Shown here: piece by piece, positions 30,201-35,620 of the stretch
Layout: every line of letters begins with the position of its first letter
Position numbering within the stretch: position 1 is the first letter of the stretch
From: Solen grandis
Taxonomy: Eukaryota; Mollusca; Bivalvia; Adapedonta; Solenidae
DNA length: 64,000 nucleotides
Direction: 5' to 3'
Assembly (NCBI GenBank): GCA_021229015.1
Contig: CM037789.1
Span: 38,876,211-38,940,210 of the forward strand
Notes under the pieces: generated by a model
What the model saw: the letters and a program-made list of their open reading frames with translations, nothing else
Database searches by the model: none
What the model was told of the DNA's origin: nothing
Position numbers and translations under genes: made by a program

Positions 30201-33200
30201 AAGGTCATATAGAATGTAAATTTGACGTGTGGATTTATCAATTTCAGCCCAAAATGGAGACAGTGCCTGCAGGAGACTGGTATTGTTACGAGTGTGTAGC
30301 CAAGGTGAGTGGTGGGAATATGTTGGAAACAATTCAGTGTTGTGTCTCTTTGACAAATAATTTTTGATTTATTAAGGTATTTTTGTGTCACTTGCTGTAA
30401 GCAGAGGTGTCACACATAGGGATCACTTCTCAATCATCTGTCTGTCTGCATCATGTATAGATACTTAGGTGTCTGTAATAGGTAACAGTAAATTTCCTTT
30501 AATGTCATTTATTACATTTGCTCTTATGTGGATATAATTGGCTCTTATGTGGCTAAAGAGAACTAAATATTTAGCCACATAAATTATGTATCCATATATG
30601 AAAGCATCAATCAGTCCATCTGTCTTTCACACTTTTTCACTCACGCTTCTTTCAGCATGTGATACATGCATTCCAAGAAACTTTTCTTGTTTTATATAAA
30701 GCACGCTCTTGCCAGTGATTTGTTCAGCTTCATAACAAACTATTTCTAATAAGTTGTGTGGCATGAACTTCTTTCTATAAATGTATTGCTTGTATATTTT
30801 AATTATGAAACCAGGTAGGCTATGTATTATTTGTATATCTCTACTGAACAAGTCACTGAAGTTCAGACTAAATTTCCAGCATTGCATGACCAGTACAAAT
30901 CTGGTGCCAGTCAAAGAGGCAGTTACCTCAAGCTGTATTTCTTTGTATGAAAGGTTACACAAATTTTCTCAGTGTGGCATCTGCTGTTTCAGGCGGCAGG
31001 AGAGATGTGTTGTCTGATATGTGGGAACAAGATCGGTCGAATGGCCGAGTGCAACATGTGCAATCGTAGTGTCCATCTGGACTGTCTCAATCCACCATTA
31101 CCCAGGTAAGTTTTTGCATTAGATTCAGCCAACCCTTTTGGTATATATTTGGACACCTTTACAGAATGAAACTAGCACAATTTACATGAATTTGATTTTT
31201 TTTTTTTTTTTACTGGTACGGTTCAAGCATTATTGTTGAAGATTATTTAATTGGTCCCTACCTTTGATACCAGTTTTAGTTGGTTGCAGTGGCTGAGTGG
31301 TTAGAGCATTTACCCATTAATTTAGAGGTTCTGGGTTTGGTCCCTGGCCTTTACACACATATTGAAGTTGTTACAATAGTATTGGTATGTCTCCCTTGCT
31401 TTGGCACTCAACATATTAGAGCAATGTCTGGAATTAGTATACCGTAACTTGAATTGGAATAAAACCATTTGTCTTGTGTTGTGAGAAAATATTGCACTGA
31501 GAAAATGATTGAATATTGTAAATGTACATAGAACCCTAAGCATGCAAACATACAAATCAGAATCTGTAAAAGTGGCAAATCCTTTGCTTTAAGCACTTCA
31601 TAATTATTTCATGTTTTATAGTTCTGAGTGTTACAACTGGTTTGATAACATGCTATTTTAAGTACATCAGTATAAATAATTACAGTTTACATGATGAGGA
31701 CATCTGATTTCACAGCCATTTTGTTATTTGACAGGGTGCCCAGGAAGTGGTACTGTGCATCTTGTGAAGATCAGGTCAAGGTAAGACATTGTCTTAATTT
31801 AAAACACATTTTTATTTTCTTGCTTTAAAGTCATTGGTTTTTAAGGAATTCAGCCAATTTTAGTGCACATAATAGCTAAAGGAAGTAACTTATTTATATA
31901 GGCTTTACCCTGGCTCATATTTTGTATACTCCAGTCTGTTTTGGTATTATGCAAATTTGATACTTGCATGTATAGTCTGAAATAAAAAGATGATCTTATA
32001 CACCTATGATACAAATTATTTGTTTCCTTGTAAAGTAGAATATGATGTGTAGTGGGTTACAAGTTTAAAACAGTAAAAAACAAAATTGTTTATATACATC
32101 ATTGTTGTAACACCAATGTATAATAGTCCTTTTAGCCATGTTCAGCATATTTTGTTTTTAAATTTTCAGTTTCTTTTGTGACAATCGAGAAACAACTTGT
32201 CTTAACTTTTGATGGGTCCTAGATTGGACCAGTACTATGTGTCTGATAATTCTGGCCCCCAGCAGGGATGGAACTTCCAGTATTCTGATTCCAAGTCAGT
32301 AAACACTAACTGTGGACATTGGGACCCCTTTTTATGTCAGCATATTAAAAAATATCCAGGAAATAAAACAAATAAAATATATGCATGGATATAAAGTAAA
32401 GTTTAACCCTTTCCCTCATATAGACTCATTTTGACGCACTCAATAGGTACCACATAAAGCCTGATCTGCAGAAAACCACAGTTAAACCTTACCAAATTTA
32501 ATTATAAAGTCCTCATTTCCAGACCACTGAGGAGCAGCGAACAGCATAAAACCTGATCAGCCTGCGAGTTACTCGCAGGCTGATCTGGTTTTATGTTGTT
32601 CGCATAGGTCTTTTCATGGTTTCCTCTATGAGGGAAAGGGTTAAAGAACTAAATCATGAAATCCTTACAGTTGAATGATTCATGTGTTGGTTCCTGTCTC
32701 TGTATGTAGGGTCCAAACAAGAAGCGGGTACGTAAATCCTCTACAGCCTCATCCTGTTCCGCCCAATCCACGCCTGTTGTTCAGCCTCAGCAGCAGCCCC
32801 AGCAGCAACAACAACAGTCAAAGGACCAGGACACCACGCCGTCTGGTCGGAAACGGAGGTCAGATTTTGGGCAGCCGCGTAAACGTAAATCATCGGAAAA
32901 TCCATCAGAGTCTGATGCAAGTCCGCAGAAGAAGGAAGGGAGTCCAGCAGACAAGCAGGCACAGAAACTGGATAAACAAGCCGAGAAGGAACGTTTGAAG
33001 CAGGGAGAACAGTCGTCTGACACTCGTGTGTGCAGGTAGGATTTAGAAATCTCTGATGTTCTGCTAACATGACTGGTCTCTATGGCGAGTGGTTAGAGTG
33101 TAGTCCCTAGTATCTAGAGGTCGTGGGTTCAATCCCAATCCTCAACATACCAAAGTAATAAAAAATGGTACTGGTATATTTCCTTTGCTTGGTGCCCAGC

Positions 33201-34484
33201 ATATAAGGGTAGTTCCAGGACTGGTTGGCCCAGTGTCAGGATAATGTGACTGGGTGTGGTATCATGCCACATGTCTACAGCGTGATACTGCAGTGTGGCA
33301 GTATCTCTCTCAAGTAGACATCGTCTCCAAATGACTAAATACTGTCAAAGGGTACTTACAGGCTAACATATGTTGTTTTGATTGACTCAGTTTACTGTAA
33401 AAAGTATTATTTTTTCATTGGTTTCTTGAATAACAGCATTATTATTATGTAGATATTAAAAATCTAATTTTACTTTAATTTGTGCTCAGTGATACAAAGA
33501 TCCCAAATTTTTATTTATATCTCTGCAAAATTTTTGTTTGTACTATATTTTAAAAACACTTGAAATAAATACCTATCTATTGTTTGTGTGGTTTGGAGTT
33601 CAATGGGTTTGTGGATAATTAAGCAGCCCACAAACTGTACAAGTTGAGAATGTCTTGGCTAATAGTTGTCTTTTTTTTATCATCAAACATTGTCCCAATT
33701 TATATCAGGAGCATGCTGACGGAGATGATGAAACATGAAGATGCCTGGCCCTTCCTGCAGCCTGTCAACTGTAAACATTTCCCCTCCTACCGCAAATATA
33801 TCAAATCGCCTATGGACTTGGGAACAATGAAGATAAAACTCAGGGACCATGTGTAAGTAGGATTTGTTTCATTTAAAACAAGATATTTCCCCTATGTCAA
33901 GCGTGAGCAGGGTTCATATTAAATCACTTTGTTCTGTCCGTCCTTGGACAACTGGGACAATTGAATATTTCGATATTTATTAGGATAGGCTTAACAGTCA
34001 GAGAGGCACTTTGACGTTCAGTGAGGGATCAAGTCTTTATTTTTTTACTGTTAGAATGATTAACAGATAATGGAAAAGATAAGATTATATATAATTTTCC
34101 CTATTAAATGCTATAGAATTAACCATTACCTCATGAATATTCATGTACAATTTTATGACTTGAAGAATATTTATTCACTGAACTTTATACGGTATATGAA
34201 ACATTTCACAGGCAAAGATTTAATTACTGAAGTAAAAATGTTTTGATCCTTTTTTGGTAACGTTTATTTTTCCTTTTTTTAGATTTTTTTATTATTAATG
34301 CTTTATTTTTTTCAGGTACACAAAAAGAATTGAGTTTGTAACAGATGCACACCTAGTGTTCGACAATTGTAAACTGTTTAATGAGGATGATTCAGAAGTA
34401 GGACAGTGTGGGCATAATATGAAGAAATTCTTTGTCAAACGCTGGCACGAGCTCCTCCTAGAATCTCTGGAAGACAACAGTTAA
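160..34484 (+). CDS. BAZ2B: BAZ2B-like chromatin remodelling subunit (24 exons, 5'-partial)
   Basis: Seen: 24 exons with AG/GT boundaries join into about 1,567 codons ending in TAA at 34482-34484. The order is charged coiled-coil (residues 1-180 of the visible part), DDT (about 190-265), WHIM1 (about 302-365), WSD-type block (about 440-500), long linker, GWW block (about 948-985), acidic block, PHD1 (1254-1302), PHD2 (about 1306-1352), basic/Gln linker and bromodomain (1464-1567). Family knowledge: BAZ2 proteins are nuclear partners of the ISWI ATPase SMARCA5/SNF2H; PHD and bromodomain read histone tails. The match is closest to vertebrate BAZ2B in the coiled-coil, DDT, GWW and bromodomain segments. 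The N-terminal MBD/TAM part and promoter lie upstream of the window. Oddities: a second PHD finger and a frame break in exon 16471-16583. BAZ2A is the alternative name, but invertebrates usually have one gene for both. Confidence 0.95.
253..886 (+). other. Intron, no feature seen
   Basis: AT-rich intronic sequence with a short (AATC)n run near 551-566. No gene, RNA or clear mobile element recognised. Confidence 0.7.
887..1002 (+). CDS. BAZ2B: BAZ2B exon, coiled-coil
   Basis: Acceptor TTTTCAG, donor GTCAGT at 1003; phases 1 to 0. Encodes 39 residues rich in Arg, Lys, Glu and Gln, aligning with the EKKKEQIRIMKQQEKIKRQQ-like helix of human BAZ2B. The donor is followed at once by a tandem repeat (1019-1261). 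Confidence 0.9.
1019..1261. repeat. Minisatellite of about 51 bp units
   Basis: Four to five diverged copies sharing GTCTCTATTTCTGGTA, CACTG and CCTCCTT segments. It begins 16 bp after the splice donor at 1003 and is more GC-rich than the flanking intron. Confidence 0.75.
2167..2373. mobile_element. TTAA-type MITE, diverged copy
   Basis: Starts TTAA-CCCTTACCATGC and ends TGTAAGGG-TTAT, so the 3' TTAA carries one change. The interior has the GATCAGACTGCACAG and TGGTTTGCACTGGTC segments common to this repeat group. An 89-codon ORF inside is incidental. Confidence 0.6.
3267..3332 (+). CDS. BAZ2B: BAZ2B exon, coiled-coil
   Basis: A 66 nt phase 0-0 exon between TGTGTAG and GTTTGT. It encodes 22 charged residues (KKRQRVEERQQQKYLKAMKQ). 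Its small in-phase size matches the run of small coiled-coil exons that follows. The donor is weak, which could permit skipping without a frame change. Confidence 0.82.
5548..5780. mobile_element. TTAA-type MITE, 233 bp
   Basis: Flanked by TTAA at 5544-5547 and 5781-5784. Terminal inverted repeats TCCTTTACCAC and GTGGTAAAGGA are perfect. The interior contains the CAGTATAAAACCAGGTCAGC segment shared with other copies. TTAA duplication and short TIRs fit piggyBac-type mobilisation. Non-coding. Confidence 0.85.
6634..6802. repeat. 63 bp higher-order tandem repeat of 21 bp subunits
   Basis: Copies start at 6634, 6697 and 6760. Each holds three 21 bp subunits sharing TTTTCTGTAACA or a variant. 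Diverged units extend back to about 6545. Because 21 and 63 are multiples of 3, open frames appear on both strands; they are not genes. Confidence 0.9.
6981..7789. mobile_element. Pogo/Tigger-like MITE, 809 bp
   Basis: Ends are CAGTAGAACCTCG and CGAGGTTCTACTG, with TA at 6979-6980 and 7790-7791, the pogo-superfamily signature. Subterminal blocks rich in CGAA/TTCG follow on both sides. No transposase frame is present; the 96-codon minus-strand ORF has no recognised motif. It lies in the large BAZ2B intron. Confidence 0.85.
8182..8377. mobile_element. TTAA-type MITE, end-truncated
   Basis: Flanked by TTAA at 8178-8181 and 8378-8381. The 3' end is CAGCAGGGTAAGGG; the 5' end begins at the inner CCTGCTG, so a few terminal bases are lost. 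An internal hairpin pairs AAAGAGCCAGGCCAGCCTG with CAGGCTGGGTTGGCTCTTT. Confidence 0.65.
8440..8655 (+). mobile_element. tRNA-derived SINE, fragment
   Basis: A B-box-like GGTTCGAATCC lies at 8467 and a tail ATGACTGAAATACTGTCGAA near 8601, the tail shared with other SINE copies in the window. The A-box is not clear and the body differs from the copy at 33071. Confidence 0.5.
9431..9600 (+). repeat. Dispersed repeat with CACTTC/GAAGTG hairpin end
   Basis: The start CCCACTTCAGTGAAGTGGAG folds on itself and is followed by GGCCATACATGAAT and a CACGTCATGTCACC segment. Diverged copies start near 10172, 20101 and 28770. No coding content. Family not identified. Confidence 0.5.
10172..10290 (+). repeat. 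Dispersed repeat, same family as 9431
   Basis: Contains ACAGAAGTGGAGGCTATATA and GAATCATGCTTGTCC, parallel to 9464 and 28790. Fragment in the large BAZ2B intron. Confidence 0.45.
10461..10680. mobile_element. TTAA-type MITE, 220 bp
   Basis: Flanked by TTAA at 10457-10460 and 10681-10684. Ends are CCCCTTACCTCAT and ATGAGGTAGAGGG. An internal inverted pair, ACCCTGATCAGAC and GTCTGATCAGGGT, forms a hairpin. A relative of 11016 and 34123. Confidence 0.85.
11016..11249. mobile_element. TTAA-type MITE, 234 bp, copy 1
   Basis: Flanked by TTAA at 11012-11015 and 11250-11253. Perfect 13 bp TIRs CCCTTTCCCTCAT and ATGAGGGAAAGGG. A central hairpin with 33 bp arms occupies 11146-11212. By my reading about 6 of 234 positions differ from the copy at 32407, so the family was recently active. 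Confidence 0.92.
11350..12068 (+). mobile_element. Helentron/HINE-like element with tandem core
   Basis: Starts TTAGCTTGACTTTTCGAAG and ends with a hairpin (CTGTCTTATGGACAG) followed by CTCTTGTT. The core has two diverged units of about 170 bp (ACTATCACA at about 11454 and 11624). The 5' end matches, inverted, the end of the element at 40499-41268. Non-coding. Confidence 0.65.
12812..12871 (+). CDS. BAZ2B: BAZ2B exon, coiled-coil
   Basis: A 60 nt phase 0-0 exon between CTATCTTCAG and GTATCC after a 9.5 kb intron. It encodes ERELKRQQAAMLKEQMRIKQ, matching the KEKEMRRQQAVLLKHQELER segment of human BAZ2B. Confidence 0.9.
13310..13440 (+). mobile_element. SINE 3' half
   Basis: Contains GTGGTATCATACCACATGTC, then TACAGTATGACAGTACTA and the tail ATGACTGAAATACTGTTAGA. 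These blocks match the 3' halves of the SINEs at 33071 and 41975. The tRNA-like head is missing. Confidence 0.65.
13603..13668 (+). CDS. BAZ2B: BAZ2B exon, coiled-coil
   Basis: A 66 nt phase 0-0 exon between ATTGCAG and GTGAGG. It encodes DQERRRQHMLLLKALEHRKK plus two residues. The ERRRQHM core is a BAZ2 signature. Confidence 0.95.
14241..14610. repeat. Minisatellite, 25 bp units with 99 bp period
   Basis: Units of the form TCATTCTGTAATGAG plus a CAATTACAG-like part. A larger block beginning ACAATCAGTCACT at 14337 repeats at 14436, a 99 bp higher-order period. The units are partly self-complementary (CATTAC/GTAATG). Confidence 0.85.
14703..14765 (+). CDS. BAZ2B: BAZ2B exon, coiled-coil
   Basis: A 63 nt phase 0-0 exon between TTCTTCAAG and GTAAGA. 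It encodes a basic/acidic helix (DKERQRVERIAEKRLCKERK) equivalent to the EEKERLKQEKRDEKRLNKER region of BAZ2B. Confidence 0.94.
14895..14960 (-). mobile_element. tRNA-like SINE head, minus strand
   Basis: On the minus strand it reads AGCTCAGTTGGTAGAGCAC (A-box-like) and then GGGGTCCCTATTTGC (degenerate B-box). No acceptor stem is apparent, so it is a SINE relic rather than a tRNA gene. Confidence 0.45.
15083..15412. repeat. 15 bp tandem repeat, about 21 copies
   Basis: Unit TCTCTTTATTAATCA, alternating with a variant ending ATTCA. Being a multiple of 3 it creates a 145-codon frame with a 5-residue period; this has no other coding sign and lies in an intron. Confidence 0.92.
15537..15614 (+). 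CDS. BAZ2B: BAZ2B exon, end of coiled-coil
   Basis: A 78 nt phase 0-0 exon between TTTTTAACAG and GTGAGA. The encoded AQELKKPREDMEL matches AKELKKPNEDMCL just before the DDT domain of human BAZ2B. Confidence 0.96.
15784..16029. mobile_element. TTAA-type MITE, 246 bp
   Basis: TTAA at 15780-15783 and 16030-16033. The 5' end TCCTTCACTTCAT resembles the TIRs of 11016; the 3' end ATTCATGAGG is diverged. An internal TGATCAGGCA segment relates it to 10461. Confidence 0.65.
16471..16583 (+). CDS. BAZ2B: BAZ2B exon, DDT domain start, with frame break
   Basis: Acceptor AAATTTCAG, donor GTAAGA at 16584. The first part reads PMPDLPRIPGNVLDGDAFAD-CLM in phase 0. After the ATG at 16537-16539 the conserved FLHNFEKALGF continues in the +1 frame. 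Read straight through, a TGA at 16564-16566 ends the protein. The exon is 113 nt, whereas 112 nt would fit the phase 1 entry of the next exon. One extra base within 16540-16547 (TTT or GG run) explains both facts. An assembly indel is my preferred reading; a real null allele is possible. Confidence 0.92.
17383..17525 (+). CDS. BAZ2B: BAZ2B exon, DDT domain
   Basis: Acceptor GTAACAG, donor GTAAAT; enters in phase 1 (split Asp codon), leaves in phase 0. It encodes the DDT helices with LPTLKSLQDSVL and LVTHLLRYALDDPGI, matching the NLSVLQEGLL and DPGL positions of human BAZ2B. Confidence 0.95.
18250..18670. repeat. Minisatellite of about 30-40 bp units
   Basis: Irregular copies of GTAGTTCAGATTTGTAAAG followed by ATTTGTTCCACTTACA, about a dozen in all, in the intron before exon 18843. 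Variation in unit length suggests an old array. Confidence 0.8.
18843..18950 (+). CDS. BAZ2B: BAZ2B exon, DDT C-terminal part
   Basis: A 108 nt phase 0-0 exon between GCTCTACAG and GTGAGT. It encodes 36 residues including ILSEVLRVFMVARNGGETE, aligned with the ISEILQIFM-GQTE stretch of human BAZ2B. Confidence 0.95.
19283..19467 (+). CDS. BAZ2B: BAZ2B exon, WHIM1 motif
   Basis: Acceptor TTCCTTCCTAG, donor GTAAAC; phases 0 to 2. It encodes LSEYLRSYPLEACTIS, then AVIAFLCNELNCSKNI and RRDKWVIEGKLR, the WHIM1 signature that in ISWI-partner proteins packs against DDT and helps set nucleosome spacing. Confidence 0.96.
19897..20068 (+). CDS. BAZ2B: BAZ2B exon, acidic region after WHIM1
   Basis: Acceptor CCACTGCAG, donor GTAAGG; enters in phase 2 (split Arg), leaves in phase 0. 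It begins RLRTLRAKK, matching the KLRIIHAKK of human BAZ2B, then becomes Asp/Glu-rich (SDDEEEKEEGSGNEEESF), as in vertebrates. Confidence 0.95.
20101..20460 (+). repeat. Dispersed repeat fragments
   Basis: Contains TTCACATGGTGAAGTTGGAG and ACTTTACATGAAGTTTG, related to the 9431/28770 family, then a block CACCTGCTGTAAGCAGAGATG at 20321-20342, also found near 30390. Intronic, non-coding. Confidence 0.45.
20530..20636. mobile_element. TTAA-type MITE, 3' fragment
   Basis: Ends CTACATGAGGAAAAG followed by TTAA (20637-20640). An inner CCCTGATCAGA and GGGTCTGCTCTGTTTGCC tie it to the 10461 copy. The 5' end is lost. Confidence 0.6.
20694..22269 (+). CDS. BAZ2B: BAZ2B large exon, WSD motif and charged linker
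   Basis: A 1,576 nt exon (acceptor CCCTGCAG, donor GTTAGT) and the largest in the gene. Its first 75 codons carry the conserved LEECEKQIEKL and GQDRYKRNFWVLPYAGGIYV, the WSD block of BAZ/WSTF proteins. About 130 Lys/Glu/Val-rich residues and then a Ser/Pro-rich stretch follow. A conserved island, PWFSILPRVPCDDMSLT (near 21920-21971), matches WFSLLPRTPCDDTSLT of human BAZ2B. The exon ends with KPIPKE before the GWW block. The Lys/Glu region is low complexity and likely disordered. Confidence 0.97.
22760..22918 (+). CDS. BAZ2B: BAZ2B exon, GWW/WHIM3-like block
   Basis: Acceptor TTTGTTAG, donor GTAATT; phases 1 to 1. It encodes MQGGWWKIATEDQL and FHPRGIREKNLSKTLQK, matching MQFGWWRI and LHLRGIREKALQKQIQK of human BAZ2B. 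This block lies well downstream of WSD in BAZ2 proteins. Confidence 0.96.
23190..23656 (+). mobile_element. Helentron/HINE-like element, 3' part
   Basis: The 3' end reads GGTGAGCGATTTAGGG, then a hairpin (GGGCTAACATGGCCC-like) and TCTTGTT, the same end as the element at 27106-28513. Two diverged core units of about 155 bp share CAAATCATGGCTC (23289, 23444). Two small overlapping ORFs here are incidental. Confidence 0.6.
24028..24410 (+). CDS. BAZ2B: BAZ2B exon, acidic block and DLERRVASASLQVK-like helix
   Basis: Acceptor TTGTCCAG, donor GTGAGT; phases 1 to 0. It starts with a Ser/Asp/Glu run followed by Lys/Glu repeats (about 90 residues, low complexity) and ends with ETLEDRVAAASLQIK, matching EDLERRVASASLQVK of human BAZ2B. 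The acidic insert is longer than in vertebrates. Confidence 0.95.
25297..25472 (+). CDS. BAZ2B: BAZ2B exon, region before PHD
   Basis: Acceptor TTTATCAG, donor GTAAGT; phases 0 to 2. It begins with GW (as in the KGWMCPEP position of BAZ2B) and contains PVEAAKERLLQLELNIERRY, equivalent to PLDIAVTRLADLERNIERR. Confidence 0.95.
26248..26452 (+). CDS. BAZ2B: BAZ2B exon, helix before PHD1
   Basis: Acceptor CATTCCAG, donor GTAAGT; phases 2 to 0. It encodes VGLQTWRIAVATATSPAQLM and ends AISWEKSIMKV, nearly identical to SIAWEKSIMKV immediately before the PHD finger of BAZ2B. Confidence 0.96.
26695..26838 (+). mobile_element. SINE 3' half
   Basis: Begins GTTCTAGGACTGGTTGGCCC and ends with CATCGTCTCCAAATGACTG, nearly identical to 33208-33335. 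The tRNA-like head is missing (5' truncation). Confidence 0.75.
27106..28513 (+). mobile_element. Helentron/HINE-like (pearl/CvA-type) element with 165 bp tandem core
   Basis: The 5' end TTAGCTCACCTGAGC folds with GCTCAAGTGAGC. The core holds a tandem array with unit starts at 27351, 27516, 27681, 27846, 28012 and 28177 (165-166 bp), each with CATGGCCGCCAGGGGCGGGG or a variant. The 3' end is GGTGAGCGATTTAGGG, hairpin GGGCCATCATGGCCC, then TCTTGTTT. Bivalve pearl/CvA elements are described with cores of about 160 bp. Two core units are nearly identical, so the array is young. Non-coding; lies in the intron before PHD1. Confidence 0.8.
28590..28679 (+). CDS. BAZ2B: BAZ2B exon, PHD finger 1 N-half
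   Basis: Acceptor CATTTCAG, donor GTAAGC; phases 0-0. It encodes CQICRKDDNEAELLLCDGCD and HTYC, giving the first Cys pairs and the His-x2-Cys of a C4HC3 PHD finger. By family knowledge the BAZ2 PHD binds the unmodified H3 N-terminus. Confidence 0.97.
28770..28880 (+). repeat. Dispersed repeat, same family as 9431
   Basis: Starts CTCCTGCTTCACAGAAGTGC, then GGCTATATATGAATCACGCT and CACGTCACATGACACC. Intronic fragment between the two PHD1 exons. Confidence 0.45.
29040..29660 (-). repeat. Diverged minus-strand SINE-like fragments
   Basis: Two blocks share CTTCAAGCTGGAATC-like sequence (29066, 29511) and a tRNA-like CAAGCTGG/AGCTAGCTC arrangement on the opposite strand. Within the second, GGTATGCAAATCA is repeated. 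Degenerate, uncertain family. Confidence 0.35.
30248..30304 (+). CDS. BAZ2B: BAZ2B exon, PHD finger 1 C-half
   Basis: A 57 nt phase 0-0 exon between CAATTTCAG and GTGAGT. It encodes PKMETVPAGDWYCYECVAK, supplying the invariant Trp and the last Cys-x2-Cys of PHD1 (human: GDWFCPACIAK). Confidence 0.97.
30993..31105 (+). CDS. BAZ2B: BAZ2B exon, second PHD finger N-part
   Basis: Acceptor GCTGTTTCAG, donor GTAAGT; phases 0 to 2. It encodes MCCLICGN, AECNMCNRSVHLDCLNPPLP: Cys pairs spaced 2, then His-x2-Cys, then the PPLP turn typical of PHD fingers. It follows PHD1 after three residues. Vertebrate BAZ2A/B have only one PHD here. Confidence 0.95.
31288..31480 (+). mobile_element. tRNA-derived SINE, diverged
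   Basis: A-box-like TGGCTGAGTGGTTAGAGC at 31290 and B-box-like GGGTTTGGTCCC near 31334, then a body with CTCCCTTGCTTTGGCACTCA that parallels CCTTTGCTTGGTGCCCAGC in the 33071 copy. The tail is decayed. Confidence 0.7.
31735..31780 (+). CDS. BAZ2B: BAZ2B exon, second PHD finger C-part
   Basis: A 46 nt exon (acceptor TTTGACAG, donor GTAAGA; phases 2 to 0). It encodes VPRKWYCASCEDQVK, giving the Trp and final Cys-x2-Cys that complete PHD2. All eight zinc ligands of a C4HC3 finger are present across this exon and 30993-31105. Confidence 0.95.
32407..32640. mobile_element. TTAA-type MITE, 234 bp, copy 2
   Basis: Flanked by TTAA at 32403-32406 and 32641-32644, with the same TIRs and length as 11016-11249. 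The central hairpin with 33 bp arms is at 32537-32603. Same orientation as copy 1, and about 97 percent identical by eye. Lies 70 bp upstream of the exon at 32710. Confidence 0.92.
32710..33035 (+). CDS. BAZ2B: BAZ2B exon, Gln/Ser-rich basic linker
   Basis: Acceptor TGTATGTAG, donor GTAGGA; phases 0 to 2. It encodes a low-complexity linker with a Gln-rich run (near 32781-32819), clusters GRKRR-like and PRKRK that could act as nuclear localisation or DNA-contact sites, and Lys/Glu/Gln repeats. No folded domain is evident. It links PHD2 to the bromodomain. Confidence 0.93.
33071..33360 (+). mobile_element. tRNA-derived SINE, near full length
   Basis: A-box TGGCGAGTGGTTAGAG, B-box GGTTCAATCCC at 33127, the body CCAGGACTGGTTGGCCCAG and GGTATCATGCCACATGTC, and tail CGTCTCCAAATGACT. 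It provides the reference for shorter copies at 13310, 26695, 31288 and 41975. Confidence 0.8.
33709..33852 (+). CDS. BAZ2B: BAZ2B exon, bromodomain N-half
   Basis: Acceptor TATATCAG, donor GTAAGT; phases 2 to 2. It encodes EMMKHEDAWPFLQPVNCKHF and KSPMDLGTMKIKL: the WPF shelf and the P-M-D motif of the ZA loop of a bromodomain, matching human HEDAWPFLLPV and KKPMDFSTIREKL. Confidence 0.97.
34123..34220. mobile_element. TTAA-type MITE, 5' fragment
   Basis: TTAA at 34119-34122 followed by CCATTACCTCATGAATATTC, matching the 5' end of 10461. The 3' end is not recognisable. Confidence 0.55.
34316..34484 (+). CDS. BAZ2B: BAZ2B terminal coding exon, bromodomain C-half
   Basis: Acceptor TTTTTTTCAG; enters in phase 2 and ends with TAA at 34482-34484. 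It encodes AHLVFDNCKLFNEDDSEVG and GHNMKKFFVKRW. The Asn of FNEDD is the acetyl-lysine anchor in this family. The protein ends about 12 residues after the last helix, as in vertebrate BAZ2B. Confidence 0.97.
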
Positions 34485-35614
34485 GGCCTGGTACATATCT
34501 CTAATTATTGCGACATTTTGTTTTCATTTGATCACGTTTCATGTCATAACTTACACATATACTGCAAAAAATTGTCATTATATTTGTCTATATGGTTGAC
34601 CATTTTCACATACTTTTTGTTGTTGTTTTTATTTCATCTTAAAAGGAAAATCTGTCCAGTTTTGAATGTGGCTATGAAATATGTTTCTATTGATGATTTT
34701 CATACACGTATATTTTTCATGAAATGTTACCTTCCCAGTAGCAGAGGTTGACCATTACATATTGTTGGGCATTTTTGCTGTATTTTCTCATTATAAAGTG
34801 TATTTTGTTTATATTGTAGAAATGGTTTTATGGAAGGTGGTAACAAGCGATTATCATATTTCTATTTCGTCTGTTATCAGTAATAAGTGCATACAATATC
34901 TGATGCAGACTTATGTGTAGCATCTGTTAGAACTGAAACCCTCGATGTCTTATTTGAAATTGTTTTAATTTCTTTGCACAAACACAAATCTTTGCAAATA
35001 AGTAATATAATTATACTTGTATTAATGTAACTGGGAATACTTTGTTTTGGAAAAGAAACAAGGGAAATACAGGTAAATTCTGAGCAGCAGGGATAAGTTT
35101 TGATAGAAGTTTGTATTATATTTTCAGTGACCTCATTTACTTGTTTATATTGACTCCATATAAAGTGAAGTTTAGTATTTGTTTAGTTCCAGTATGGTAT
35201 GAACATTTATGTCTGTTAGCATCAACACCTAGCAACCAGTAACAAACCAGATCAGTTTGCAAGCACCTTGCATGCTTATTAGGTTTGATACAGTTTGCTA
35301 TTTAAGAAACAAAAGTAAAGCAAAAATTGCAGTATAAACCCATATCAGCAGGAATGTTTCTTTAGTAGGTTTTATGTTGTAGAATGAAAATCGAAGGAGA
35401 AAACAATCATTGTTGTTAGTCATTTTCTATCTTATACCATATTGTAGAACCTGAATTATTTTCTGGTTTGAAAATTGAAATAACAATTTTGTAGTACACA
35501 CTTCATTTGGCAGTGATTAAATTTAAATTTAAAGCTTTGTATACCTTTTACAGATCAGTATGTTTGGGAGGGATATTACTTATATAGAGTTAATTGCCAT
35601 CCAAACAGCTGTCA

Positions 35615-35620
35615 AATAAA
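35615..35620 (+). promoter_or_regulatory. Proximal polyadenylation signal AATAAA
   Basis: Canonical hexamer 1.1 kb after the stop codon, followed by a T-rich stretch. Candidate for a short 3'UTR isoform that would exclude the hairpin at 37708. Confidence 0.4.

Noticed and set aside
32741..33070. Minus-strand ORFs of 78-109 codons
   Set aside because: Antisense of the Gln/Ser-rich BAZ2B exon; Cys/Ala bias reflects the complementary codons.
33071..33140. tRNA gene
   Set aside because: A and B boxes are present, but the sequence continues into a shared SINE body and lacks a paired acceptor stem.
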